Source of the DNA: Triglochin maritima
Taxonomy: Eukaryota > Streptophyta > Magnoliopsida > Alismatales > Juncaginaceae
Reading direction: 5' to 3'
Length of the DNA stretch: 64,000 bases
Assembly (NCBI GenBank): GCA_963682175.1
Contig: OY821771.1
Coordinates: 15,189,001 to 15,253,000, forward strand
The position numbers and the translations under genes are program-made. Under the pieces are notes generated by a model, which saw only the letters and a program-made list of their open reading frames with translations, ran no database searches and had not been told where the DNA came from. Below are positions 1-12,112 of this stretch, piece after piece. The first letter of the stretch is position 1, and each line of letters opens with the position of its first letter.

Positions 1-164
1 TATATTAAAAAGACTATAACTTAGATCGCGTAAAAAAACATATGTTCAATTAGTTTAGTGAGTTCATACATTTATTTATGTTTAGCTTAGTTAAATGTTT
101 ATTTATTTATGTTTATTTATGCTGAAAACAATTTATTTTGTTTAGTTAAATGTTTATTTATGTT

Positions 165-955
165 TAGTTTCTAATAACTCATTTCCCCCTTGAACAACTT
201 GTCCTTTAATAACCTAAAGCAAAAGATTAGACAATATTGCTAAGTCATTCATCATATAGGATTTCCATTCATCGTATTTATTATTTATTTTACAATTTCT
301 ATCGTAGATTGCTGACGTAAGGTACGTAATCTCTTTCACTCATCATTCATTAGAAAGCACGCATTAGTTAGTAGAACTTGCATTGGAACAAAAGTGAGGT
401 GAGTGTTTGTTTGGTGTGTTGTTTGTTAGATTATGGTATGAAAAATACTTAGGGGGCAGTCACCTATAGAAGATGAGGTGGGGGATTTCATCACCCTTTC
501 CTTGGCCCAAAATCACTTAATAAAAGACCTTAATAAAATCGATTAAACGTTGACCCCTAGGATTTCCAGACGCATTAAGGAGAGGAAACCATTTAAGACC
601 TGTATGGCCTGAACGTCGTTGCCCATCTAGTCTCCCTGAGATTTTAGGAACCTCCATGTTCTTGATGTCCTACAGACTAGTGGTCCTTGCTGTTTAAGAC
701 CATTTCGGCATGAACGTCGTTGCTCATCTAGTCTCCCTTAGATTTTAGGGACCTCCGGGTTCTTGATTTCCTACAGACTAGGTGTCGTCTAGTGCTAAGG
801 ACCTATAGTGGACTTTAGGCTTGCTTTGGCATTGATTGCTTAGTTTGGTTTCTAACCTTCCTTATTCCCACGCTAGATTAAGGACTTCATCTCCTCTCTC
901 CTGAGACATTCTTTTCTCATCTTAATGTCTCCAGATCTTCTCATCTATGAACACA
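165..955 (+). mobile_element. Leader fragment of an Athila-derived element (family B-like)
   Basis: No gene. This stretch matches, in order and with moderate divergence, the untranslated leader of the element at 33686-40991 (its 35480-36240). Shared landmarks include the block AAGCAAAAGATTAGAC, the run GCATTAGTTAGTA and the motif GGGGATTTCATCACCC at 481. It has no primer site, LTR or ORF, so it is a broken piece now abutting the CACTA transposase gene. Bases 1-164 are AT-rich and show nothing else I recognise. The join with the CACTA sequence, near 955, is approximate. Confidence 0.7.
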
Positions 956-1025
956 TTCATTTAAATTGAAATGTTATTTATTTCCTTCAATAATAACTAT
1001 CATTTTTCTTAATGTTTAGATTGAA

Positions 1026-3269
1026 ATGGATCGAGAGTGGATTCTTTCAAACCGATTGAGTGATGAGTATGAGAATGGACTAAATATGTTCATAGAGGTT
1101 GCCAAAAAACATCAAAAAAAATGAATGATAGCGACATGGCGTATTGTCCGTGCAATAAGTGTCATAATATGTTAGTGCTAACTTTTCAGAAAATAAAAGA
1201 TCTTTTGTTTGAGAAAGGTTTCGACCCAAGTTACAGACGGTGGATATGACATGGCAAAAATGAATCATTCAGTTGTTCCAAGAATGACGGAGACAATGTT
1301 AGTGTGGAAGATCACTTAGAGAAAATGGTTCAGGATATGGCTGAAAAGTTTTCGTTCAACCCCGATTTACTTGGTAGTTTGTTCAGTGACAATGAGAAGA
1401 CATTGTATAAGAGTTGTACCAAATTCACTAGATTGTTAGTGGTGTTGATATTGTACAATTTAAAAGCAGGAAATGGTTGGACCGATGTCAGTTTCACATA
1501 ATTGTTGAAGCTATTGAAAGATATACTCCAGATTATAATGAGCTGCCAGATAGAACTTATGATGATAAGAAAGTGTTGTGTCCTGTGGGAATGAAATTTA
1601 GGAAGATACATGCATGCCCGAACGATTGTATATTGTATAGGAGTGAGTTTGAAAACTTACATTCCTGTCCCAGGTTTAATTTTTCACGATACAAAATGAA
1701 ACGCAGTGGACCGAACCACAATGTAGAGGCTGATGAGATTAACATCGAAGGACCTCTTGCTAAGATTTTGTGGTATCTTCCGATAATACGAAGGCTTAAA
1801 CATTTGTTTGTGGGTAAGGAGGATTCCTTGAACCTGACATGACATGCTGATCGTGAGAAACCAAATAATCAGTTGCTACGTCATCCTGCAGATTCACCTC
1901 GGTGGAAAAAAGTAGGGTACAACTTTCTTGTGTTTGGTGAAGAACCCAGGAATGTACGTCTTGGACTCTGTACGGACGGAATGAATCCTTTCAGTAGTTT
2001 GAGTAAGATTCACAGTTATTGGCACGTTCTGCTTGCAATTTACAATATGTCCCCGTGGTTATGCATGAACCGCAAATATATTATGTTGTCGTTAAAGATT
2101 TCTCGTCCGAAACAACCTGAAAACGACATCGATGTGTATTTAAGACCTTTAATTGATGACCTAAAGAGATTGTGGGATGACGGAGAGCCAATTTTTTATT
2201 CTTATCGTCAAGAGTCGTTTGTAATGCGAGCAATGATATTTTGCACGATTAATGACTTTCCAGCTTATGGTAATCTGTCTGGATATTTGGTCAAAAGTCA
2301 TAAAGCTTGTCAAATTTGCGAAGAGAATACATGCTCCTTGCAACTGGTTAATGGTTCTAAGACAGTCGGTCATCAGAGATTTTTTACCAAACTCCCACCC
2401 TTATCATAGGTTGAAGAAGGCATTTAACAGAAAACAAAAGTTTTAGAATCCGCCAGTTGAATTCAGTGTCGAAAAGGTGTATGAACGTGTAATGAACGTT
2501 GAATGTAAATTTGGAAAACCATACAAATGAGCAAATGACAAAAGTCTTTGGAAAAAAAGATCCATATTTTTTGATCTCCCTTACTGGAATACTTTAGAAG
2601 TTAGACATTGTATTGATGTTATGCACGTAGAGAAAAACGTTTGTAATAGTCTTGTTGGCACTCTGTTGAGCATACCTGGTAAAACAAAAGATGGATATAA
2701 TGCAAGACTTGATTTTTTGACCTTGGTATACGAGCAATGTTGGCACCAGAGAAGAAAGGAGACCGAAATTACTTACCTCCAGCTAGTTATACATTGTGTA
2801 GAAAGGAGAAAAATATATTTTGCCAATGTTTGCACGATCTAAGGGTTCCGCAAGGTTATTCTTCAAATATCAGTAGTCTTATTGTTATGAAGAATTTGAA
2901 ACTTGTGGGGATGAAGTCTCATGATTGTCACACTCTAATGCAGCAGTTTCTACTTGTAGCACTGAGATCCATATTACCGAAAGATGTTAGACATGCAATA
3001 ATAAAGTTGTGTTCATTTTCCAACAGAATTTGTAGTAGAGTGGTCGATCCCGTGCAGTTAGATAAGTTGCAGATGAAATTGTGGTTACAATATGTCAGTT
3101 GGTGATGTTCTTCCCACCTGCTTTTTCGACATTATGATTCATGTAGTTATTCATTTGATTAGAGAAGTTAAAAATTTGTGGACCAGTGTTTCTAAGGTGG
3201 ATGTATCCTTTCGAGCGTTATATGAAAGTGTTGAAAGATTATTGTAAAAATCGTCAAAGGTCAGATGCC
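1026..3269 (+). pseudogene. TNP2-type CACTA transposase, part 1 of 3
   Basis: The encoded family cuts and moves CACTA transposons by binding their ends. The N-terminus starts MDREWILSNRLS and leads into a cysteine-rich segment (CPCNKCHN) typical of the transposase-associated domain. The Transposase_21 core spans about 1477-2409, with NVRLGLCTDGMNPF, NDIDVYLRPLIDDLK and INDFPAYGNLSGY. Further conserved blocks follow: DVMHVEKNVCNSLVGTLL near 2615, YLPPASYTLCRKEK near 2770 and HDCHTLMQQFLLVALR near 2920. Several lesions break it: a frameshift in an A-run near 1115, a TGG-to-TGA type stop at 1247-1249, a frame change near 1500, stops near 1840 and 2410, and frameshifts near 2710 and 3100. The reading frame resumes after the LTR array at 9580. 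Confidence 0.9.
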
Positions 3270-3274
3270 AGTAT

Positions 3275-6200
3275 TGTAACGCCCCGAGCCCGGACAACTG
3301 CTCACCCGCCCGAACCCGGTACGTTAAGATACGATCCACGATCCTGACCGCTGCGCACTCTGATATTTAAATCCATCTGATAGGCTCATAATAATCTGAA
3401 AAATATAATCAACAAATTGTGAGCTCGACAGCCCGCAAGTACCAACCATCAATCAATCAGAATCATAATCATGTGGAAAATAATACAGAATATGACATTC
3501 AGTCAATAAGCACAATCAAGAGACATGCATCACAAATAAAATGCACGCATATCAATTTGAAACCCCATTCAGATTCGACCACATCCTGTGCTTCTGAAAT
3601 CTATCAATCTGTCAGACGCACACCTGGTAGCTCCACACTAACGACAGGCAGCCCTTTCCTCTCTCGGGTGGCTCCATGTTGTCCGTTAGGCAGCTCTTTC
3701 CTAAGTTGCTCTGCTAGAAACATACACACAGCCACAGGACATGTCGACCGAAACACCACCATGCAATCATATGCATATCCATAAAATCAATATTAATGCT
3801 CAACATGCATGCAACTAGGAATATCAAGAGAGACAGACATGATATGAAACTGAAGAATAACGAATCAGTACTTGCCTCAAAATCTCCATCTTTTTCTTCT
3901 CTATATTCTTCTCAAAATTTCATCTTCTCCTAAAACCACACAATCATCCAATAATCTTAATTAGTCCATTAAGATATTTGATTATTAACTCAACTAAAAA
4001 TTCAGGATATTACATTCTACCCTCCTTAAAAGAAATTTCGTCCTCGAAATTTTAATTCAACATCATATCATTTGGAATTCACATATCCATATTAAAATAG
4101 ACTCTCACATCTAAAACAGTTTGATCCAAATCAAAACAAAATTTTCAATCCTACTTTCATTAAATCTAAAATTCATCTCCAACTATTTATTCATAATTTG
4201 GATAGCAAATCCAACCAAGTCGAAATTCACATTTTGAACTCAAGTCCGAATAACTCCAAATTCATATTCAAATCAATAGTCGAAACTTCTAAATCTAAAT
4301 TCTGACTAATTCCGATTCAATCAAAAATTTCTATTTCAAATCCGATTCCGACTAATTCCGAGGATCGTATTGCTCTGATACCATTTGTAACGCCCCGAGC
4401 CCGGACAACGTCTCACCCGCCCGAACCCGGTGCGTTAAGATACGATCCACGATCCTGACCGCTGCGCACTCTGATATTTAAATCCATCTGATAGGCTCAT
4501 AATAATCTGAAAAATATAATCAACAAATTGTGAGCTCGACAGCCCGCAAGTACCAACCATCAATCAATCAGAATCATAATCATGTGGAAAATAATACAGA
4601 ATATGACATTCAGTCAATAAGCACAATCAAGAGACATGCATCACAAATAAAATGCACGCATATCAATTTGAAACCCCCATTCAGATTCGACCACATCCTG
4701 TGCTTCTGAAATCTATCAATCTGTCAGACGCACACCTGGTAGCTCCACACTAACGACAGGCAGCCCTTTCCTCTCTCGGGTGGCTCCATGTTGTCCGTTA
4801 GGCAGCTCTTTCCTAAGTTGCTCTGCTAGAAACATACACACAGCCACAGGACATGTCGACCGAAACACCACCATGCAATCATATGCATATCCATAAAATC
4901 AATATTAATGCTCAACATGCATGCAACTAGGAATATCAAGAGAGACAGACATGATATGAAACTGAAGAATAACGAATCAGTACTTGCCTCAAAATCTCCA
5001 TCTTTTTCTTCTCTATATTCTTCTCAAAATTTCATCTTCTCCTAAAACCACACAATCATCCAATAATCTTAATTAGTCCATTAAGATATTTGATTATTAA
5101 CTCAACTAAAAATTCAGGATATTACATTCTACCCTCCTTAAAAGAAATTTCGTCCTCGAAATTTTAATTCAACATCATATCATTTGGAATTCACATATCC
5201 ATATTAAAATAGACTCTCACATCTAAAACAGTTTGATCCAAATCAAAACAAAATTTTCAATCCTACTTTCATTAAATCTAAAATTCATCTCCAACTATTT
5301 ATTCATAATTTGGATAGCAAATCCAACCAAGTCGAAATTCACATTTTGAACTCAAGTCCGAATAACTCCAAATTCATATTCAAATCAATAGTCGAAACTT
5401 CTAAATCTAAATTCTGACTAATTCCGATTCAATCAAAAATTTCTATTTCAAATCCGATTCCGACTAATTCCGAGGATCGTATTGCTCTGATACCATTTGT
5501 AACGCCCCGAGCCCGGACAACTGCTCACCCGCCCGAACCCGGTGCGTTAAGATACGATCCACGATCCTGACCGCTGCGCACTCTGATATTTAAATCCATC
5601 TGATAGGCTCATAATAATCTGAAAAATATAATCAACAAATTGTGAGCTCGACAGCCCGCAAGTACCAACCATCAATCAATCAGAATCATAATCATGTGGA
5701 AAATAATACAGAATATGACATTCAGTCAATAAGCACAATCAAGAGACATGCATCACAAATAAAATGCACGCATATCAATTTGAAACCCCCATTCAGATTC
5801 GACCACATCCTGTGCTTCTGAAATCTATCAATCTGTCAGACGCACACCTGGTAGCTCCACACTAACGACAGGCAGCCCTTTCCTCTCTCGGGTGGCTCCA
5901 TGTTGTCCGTTAGGCAGCTCTTTCCTAAGTTGCTCTGCTAGAAACATACACACAGCCACAGGACATGTCGACCGAAACACCACCATGCAATCATATGCAT
6001 ATCCATAAAATCAATATTAATGCTCAACATGCATGCAACTAGGAATATCAAGAGAGACAGACATGATATGAAACTGAAGAATAACGAATCAGTACTTGCC
6101 TCAAAATCTCCATCTTTTTCTTCTCTATATTCTTGTCAAAATTTCATCTTCTCCTAAAACCACACAATCATCCAATAATCTTAATTAGTCCATTAAGATA

Positions 6201-9200
6201 TTTGATTATTAACTCAACTAAAAATTCAGGATATTACATTCTACCCTCCTTAAAAGAAATTTCGTCCTCGAAATTTTAATTCAACATCATATCATTTGGA
6301 ATTCACATATCCATATTAAAATAGACTCTCACATCTAAAACAGTTTGATCCAAATCAAAACAAAATTTTCAATCCTACTTTCATTAAATCTAAAATTCAT
6401 CTCCAACTATTTATTCATAATTTGGATAGCAAATCCAACCAAGTCGAAATTCACATTTTGAACTCAAGTCCGAATAACTCCAAATTCATATTCAAATCAA
6501 TAGTCGAAACTTCTAAATCTAAATTCTGACTAATTCCGATTCAATCAAAAATTTCTATTTCAAATCCGATTCCGACTAATTCCGAGGATCGTATTGCTCT
6601 GATACCATTTGTAACGCCCCGAGCCCGGACAACTGCTCACCCGCCCGAACCCGGTGCGTTAAGATACGATCCACGATCCTGACCGCTGCGCACTCTGATA
6701 TTTAAATCCATCTGATAGGCTCATAATAATCTGAAAAATATAATCAACAAATTGTGAGCTCGACAGCCCGCAAGTACCAACCATCAATCAATCAGAATCA
6801 TAATCATGTGGAAAATAATACAGAATATGACATTCAGTCAATAAGCACAATCAAGATACATGCATCACAAATAAAATGCACGCATATCAATTTGAAACCC
6901 CCATTCAGATTCGACCACATCCTGTGCTTCTGAAATCTATCAATCTGTCAGACGCACACCTGGTAGCTCCACACTAACGACAGGCAGCCCTTTCCTCTCT
7001 CGGGTGGCTCCATGTTGTCCGTTAGGCAGCTCTTTCCTAAGTTGCTCTGCTAGAAACATACACACAGCCACAAGACATGTCGACCGAAACACCACCATGC
7101 AATCATATGCATATCCATAAAATCAATATTAATGCTCAACATGCATGCAACTAGGAATATCAAGAGAGACAGACATGATATGAAACTGAAGAATAACGAA
7201 TCAGTACTTGCCTCAAAATCTCCATCTTTTTCTTCTCTATATTCTTCTCAAAATTTCATCTTCTCCTAAAACCACACAATCATCCAATAATCTTAATTAG
7301 TCCATTAAGATATTTGATTATTAACTCAACTAAAAATTCAGGATATTACATTCTACCCTCCTTAAAAGAAATTTCGTCCTCGAAATTTTAATTCAACATC
7401 ATATCATTTGGAATTCACATATCCATATTAAAATAGACTCTCACATCTAAAACAGTTTGATCCAAATCAAAACAAAATTTTCAATCCTACTTTCATTAAA
7501 TCTAAAATTCATCTCCAACTATTTATTCATAATTTGGATAGCAAATCCAACCAAGTCGAAATTCACATTTTGAACTCAAGTCCGAATAACTCCAAATTCA
7601 TATTCAAATCAATAGTCGAAACTTCTAAATCTAAATTCTGACTAATTCCGATTCAATCAAAAATTTCTATTTCAAATCCGATTCCGACTAATTCCGAGGA
7701 TCGTATTGCTCTGATACCATTTGTAACGCCCCGAGCCCGGACAACTGCTCACCCGCCCGAACCCGGTGCGTTAAGATACGATCCACGATCCTGACCGCTG
7801 CGCACTCTGATATTTAAATCCATCTCATAGGCTCATAATAATCTGAAAAATATAATCAACAAATTGTGAGCTCGACAGCCCGCAAGTACCAACCATCAAT
7901 CAATCAGAATCATAATCACGTGGAAAATAATACAGAATATGACATTCAGTCAATAAGCACAATCAAGAGACATGCATCACAAATAAAATGCACGCATATC
8001 AATTTGAAACCCCCATTCAGATTCGACCACATCCTGTGCTTCTGAAATCTATCAATCTGTCAGACGCACACCTGGTAGCTCCACACTAACGACAGGCAGC
8101 CCTTTCCTCTCTCGGGTGGCTCCATGCTGTCCGTTAGGCAGCTCTTTCCTAAGTTGCTCTGCTAGAAACATACACACAGCCACAGGACATGTCGACCGAA
8201 ACACCACCATGCAATCATATGCATATCCATAAAATCAATATTAATGCTCAACATGCATGCAACTAGGAATATCAAGAGAGACAGACATGATATGAAACTG
8301 AAGAATAACGAATCAGTACTTGCCTCAAAATCTCCATCTTTTTCTTCTCTATATTCTTCTCAAAATTTCATCTTCTCCTAAAACCACACAATCATCCAAT
8401 AATCTTAATTAGTCCATTAAGATATTTGATTATTAACTCAACTAAAAATTCAGGATATTACATTCTACCCTCCTTAAAAGAAATTTCGTCCTCGAAATTT
8501 TAATTCAACATCATATCATTTGGAATTCACATATCCATATTAAAATAGACTCTCACATCTAAAACAGTTTGATCCAAATCAAAACAAAATTTTCAATCCT
8601 ACTTTCATTAAATCTAAAATTCATCTCCAACTATTTATTCATAATTTGGATAGCAAATCCAACCAAGTCGAAATTCACATTTTGAACTCAAGTCCGAATA
8701 ACTCCAAATTCATATTCAAATCAATAGTCGAAACTTCTAAATCTAAATTCTGACTAATTCCGATTCAATCAAAAATTTCTATTTCAAATCCGATTCTGAC
8801 TAATTCCGAGGATCGTATTGCTCTGATACCATTTGTAACGCCCCGAGCCCGGACAACTGCTCACCCGCCCGAACCCGGTGCGTTAAGATACGATCCACGA
8901 TCCTGACCGCTGCGCACTCTGATATTTAAATCCATCTCATAGGCTCATAATAATCTGAAAAATATAATCAACAAATTGTGAGCTCGACAGCCCGCAAGTA
9001 CCAACCATCAATCAATTAGAATCATAATCACGTGGAAAATAATACAGAATATGACATTCAGTCAATAAGCACAATCAAGAGACATGCATCACAAATAAAA
9101 TGCACGCATATCAATTTGAAACCCCCATTCAGATTCGACCACATCCTGTGCTTCTGAAATCTATCAATCTGTCAGACGCACACCTGGTAGCTCCACACTA

Positions 9201-9574
9201 ACGACAGGCAGCCCTTTCCTCTCTCGGGTGGCTCCATGCTGTCCGTTAGGCAGCTCTTTCCTAAGTTGCTCTGCTAGAAACATACACACAGCCACAGGAC
9301 ATGTCGACCGAAACACCACCATGCAATCATATGCATATCCATAAAATCAATATTAATGCTCAACATGCATGCAACTAGGAATATCAAGAGAGACAGACAT
9401 GATATGAAACTGAAGAATAACGAATCAGTACTTGCCTCAAAATCTCCATCTTTTTCTTCTCTATATTCTTCTCAAAATTTCATCTTCTCCTAAAACCACA
9501 CAATCATCCAATAATCTTAATTAGTCCATTAAGATATTTGATTATTAACTCAACTAAAAATTCAGGATATTACA
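3275..9574 (-). mobile_element. Tandem array of a miniature LTR retrotransposon (6 LTRs, 5 internal regions)
   Basis: Six near-identical LTRs (3275-4014, 4386-5126, 5498-6238, 6610-7350, 7722-8462, 8834-9574; 740-741 bp) alternate with five 371-bp internal regions, period 1111-1112 bp. Read on the minus strand, each LTR starts TGTAATATCC and ends GGGGCGTTACA. Each internal region opens with the initiator-tRNA-Met primer site TGGTATCAGAGC and ends with the purine tract CTTTTAAGGAGGG. The whole array is flanked by one 5-bp target duplication, AGTAT (3270-3274 and 9575-9579), and splits the TNP2 gene. There is no coding capacity, so it is a TRIM-like derivative. The primer site and the FEDEI-type end (TTTCGAGGACGAAATTTC) resemble Tekay/Del chromoviruses. 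Units differ by a handful of substitutions. The last two share three that the others lack (near 7831/8936, 7918/9030, 8127/9237). Confidence 0.93.
4372..4383 (-). other. Primer binding site, initiator tRNA-Met type (first of five)
   Basis: GCTCTGATACCA on the plus strand reads TGGTATCAGAGC on the minus strand, complementary to the 3' end of plant initiator tRNA-Met. It lies 2 nt from the LTR end. The same site recurs at 5484-5495, 6596-6607, 7708-7719 and 8820-8831, once in each internal region of the array. Confidence 0.9.
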
Positions 9575-9579
9575 AGTAT

Positions 9580-10062
9580 TGTTGAAGGATACATAACTGA
9601 GGAGGTTATCGAGTTTTGCACTGGATACCTAACAAACAACAAAAGTGTTGGACTTCCGAAGAATCATCATGATGAACGTGCCGATGGTAAAGGGACACGT
9701 GGGATGAAAATGTTAAATCCAAATGGCAAGGACTTAATGACAACATATGTTTATGTGTTCTGCAATTCTAATGAAGTTCAACGTTACTTAAATGAACACA
9801 TGAAGATCTAAAGGAAAGAAATCCTCTGTGGAGTGATCAACAAGTAATAAATAGTCACAAAAAAATCATCTCTTGGTTAAAAAATGTGGCTTACAAGCGT
9901 GATATTTTTGAGACAATACAATAGTTAGCCTACAGTCCGCATTCTGCTGTTATAAGTTACAGTGACTATGATATCAATGGATATTCATTCTACACAGTCT
10001 GTGAAGATTCCAAAAGTGTTGTACGAAACAGTGGCGTCACCTTAATAGCAGAGTCTTTGCAT
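9580..10062 (+). pseudogene. TNP2-type CACTA transposase, part 2 of 3
   Basis: This continues the reading interrupted at 3269: with the array and one target-site copy removed, the protein runs through SIVEGYITEEVIEFCTGYL. The segment is the C-terminal DUF4218/DUF4216-type region of TNP2 proteins, with MTTYVYVFCNSNEVQRYLNEH near 9740 and YDINGYSFYTVCEDSKS near 9970. Stops after EHMKI (about 9811) and at about 9923 break it. It ends where the solo LTR enters, after AESLH. Confidence 0.88.
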
Positions 10063-10436
10063 GTGTCTGTTAACCTTTTGGCCTTAATCTATATTTTTAA
10101 TCAACCTAATCCTAATTGTAATCATGTAGAGTAGCACACATGTTTCATTGCATATATATTTCTTTGTGCTAACCTCTACAGGTGATCAAGACTCAAGAAA
10201 GAAAGGATTCAAGTCAAGACATGTAATCAAGCTCTATTGGAGACATGTAATTTGCATATTCTTTGAGTCTTAGGAACTTTGTGTAATTGAGCATACTTGA
10301 GATAAAAACTACTCAAACACACACTAGGTTCCATATAGAAGTCACACACAAAATTTCATATAATTTGGACTTCAATAGATCACTCAAACTTAGACCGGAA
10401 AACACTAAACCAAAACCTGAACAGTCTGCCCACATT

Positions 10437-10927
10437 CGGTCGACCAAAACAGACCGTTCGGTCGACCGAGTGATCATATATCCTGTTAGTGTTTTATTGC
10501 CCAAGTTCGGTCGACCGTCCAAACCTTTTTGGTCGACCGAGTAACAACAAATTTCCAACCGTTTGTTTTGTCGTATATACCCAACGGTCGTATTCGTATT
10601 ATTTCCAAATACCTCGAAAATACTTTTCCCTATCGGTCGAACGAGGACCTTGGTTGGTCGACCGAACTTAGATGTCTTGACAGACCCGAACTGCCTATTA
10701 GTTTTCGGTCGACCGTGGACCTTGTTTCGGTCGACCGAATATGATCTTGTTTGTCAATCCCAAAGAGCCTGTTATAAATCGGTCGTCCGAACCTATCTCA
10801 GTGTTCGACCGATAATGTATGTGTACCTAGATTATAGCCTTTGGCGGTCGACCGTTCTTTAACCGTTCGACCGAACCAAGTTTAAAATTGTCAAACGGTC
10901 GACCGTTCAACCCGATCGGGTCGACCG
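10437..10927. repeat. Array of paired CGGTCGACCG palindromes
   Basis: Seven pairs of a 10-bp palindrome based on CGGTCGACCG. Start-to-start positions: 10437/10459, 10508/10530, 10634/10655, 10706/10728, 10780/10802, 10845/10864 and 10896/10918, so the spacing within a pair is 21-22 bp in six of seven. The array lies upstream of the TATA box, in the presumed U3 region of the solo LTR. The sequence between pairs is not conserved. Confidence 0.85.
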
Positions 10928-11019
10928 AACTTACTCAGTTTTGGGTCCTGCAGATTTTTGTTTTGTGTATCTTACACAACTCTTAACCAACTTAACCCCA
11001 ATGGCTATAATACCTTGCT

Positions 11020-11027
11020 TATAAATA
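11020..11027 (+). promoter_or_regulatory. TATA box of the solo LTR
   Basis: TATAAATA in an otherwise ordinary context, about 540 bp from the LTR 3' end. Transcription would start roughly 30 bp downstream. Confidence 0.6.
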
Positions 11028-11565
11028 GGTGTTCCCTGGACACAATCAGACATCTCTCGCACTTCCATTTGTGACCTACACTAGAGAGAAACTCCCAAGC
11101 TCCAATTTCCCCAATCCTACACTCTAAGCCTAAATTCCACACATTTGATCATAGCCAAATCATACTCAAAGTGTGCTCAATATTTAGAGGGTGTTGTCCG
11201 ACTCACTTGTTGTTCAAAGATCAAAGTGTTCCCTCTCGGATTGTGAGAGGAAGAAGGTCGAGCAAGCAGGGGTGTTCGCGGTGCTTGTGTTGTAAATGTG
11301 TTCTCTCCCGGCCCGGAACAGGGAGTGGCTAGTGAAGTCGTGAGCGGAGCTCGGTAATTCGAGCGGAGCTTGCAAGAGAGGACTAGGACCCGGGTGGTGT
11401 GCCGAACCTCTGTAAAATCCCCCTTCTTCATTGTGGTTTGCATTTGTCTTTCCTTTACTTGCTTGTTTAGTTTTAAATTCTGCTGCATATCTTTGATCGA
11501 TTAAACAAGTAGGTGATTAGCTTAAAAGTGTTTAGAATTAGAGACCCTCACGATCCTACAGTATC

Positions 11566-11932
11566 TAGTTCTAAAAACAAGAATACTATATACAACGACA
11601 TGTCCTATTACGGTGTAATTGAAGACATATGGGAGCTAGACTTTGTTAAATTCAAAATACATGTATTTAGATGCAAGTGGGCTGATAATAAAAGTGGAAC
11701 TCGAGTGGATGAATTAGGGTTCACTTTAATTGATTTTTCAAAAGAAGGATATAAAGGAGAACCTTTAATTCTCGCTTCCCAAGCGAAACAAGTCTTTTAT
11801 GTGGCTGATTCATGTGATAAGAAATGAGTAGTAATTCTGGAAGGGAAGAAAAAAATTGTATCAGATGATAGTCTTATCGAGTATGAAGAGACACCACCTT
11901 TCTCTAAGCAAGCACCTGAGTTGACTCAGTAG
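11566..11932 (+). pseudogene. TNP2-type CACTA transposase, part 3 of 3
   Basis: C-terminal end of the transposase after the solo LTR. It reads SSSKNKNTIYNDMSYYGVIED, then WELDFVKFKIHVFRCKW and EPLILASQAKQVFYV, all characteristic of the DUF4216 region. A tryptophan position is a TGA at 11825-11827 (KK-stop-VVILEG). The frame then continues to a TAG at 11930-11932. Confidence 0.88.
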
Positions 11933-12112
11933 ACGAGGAAATAAATGTTAAGACTTGTATCTTTAGAGATGATCACGGTGAAGGTATATGGATTGAAAAT
12001 CCATTAAGGAAAAAAATAGTGAAGGTGCAAATTTTCTTGTAATACATTGTAATAACCATTTAATGTCGTGATTTTTAATTGTTAATGCCTTGAGTTTACC
12101 TTTTGTAGTATC

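Larger units (their letters stand above)
10068..11560 (+). mobile_element. Solo LTR, SIRE/Maximus-like copia
   Basis: A 1493-bp segment beginning TGTTAACC and ending CCTACA sits between two codons of the TNP2 gene. The flanks are GTGTC (10063-10067) and GTATC (11561-11565), a 5-bp target duplication with one mismatch. It has a TATA box at 11020, a G-rich region with GAGCGGAGC-type repeats near 11340, and a pyrimidine-rich end, as in long copia LTRs. No internal region or second LTR is present, so the internal part was lost by LTR-LTR recombination. The lineage call rests on overall layout only. Short ORFs inside are not genes. Confidence 0.8.

Noticed and set aside
3419..3784. 121-codon ORF in the first unit of the tandem array
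   Set aside because: It lies inside an LTR, is interrupted in the other units by single-base changes, and has no resemblance to a known protein.
3275..9574. Regular spacing suggesting a CRISPR array or satellite
   Set aside because: The units are 1.1 kb, contain primer sites and purine tracts, and end in one target duplication. This is an LTR element multimer, not CRISPR or a centromeric satellite.
10287..10862. Overlapping ORFs rich in Val, Asp, Arg and Ser within the solo LTR
   Set aside because: They are readings of the GGTCGACC repeats. No start context or homology.
10437..10927. GTCGAC (SalI) sites as a restriction-modification or vector artefact
   Set aside because: The motif is longer, degenerate, paired at set distance, and embedded in LTRs flanked by target duplications. 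No vector sequence is seen.
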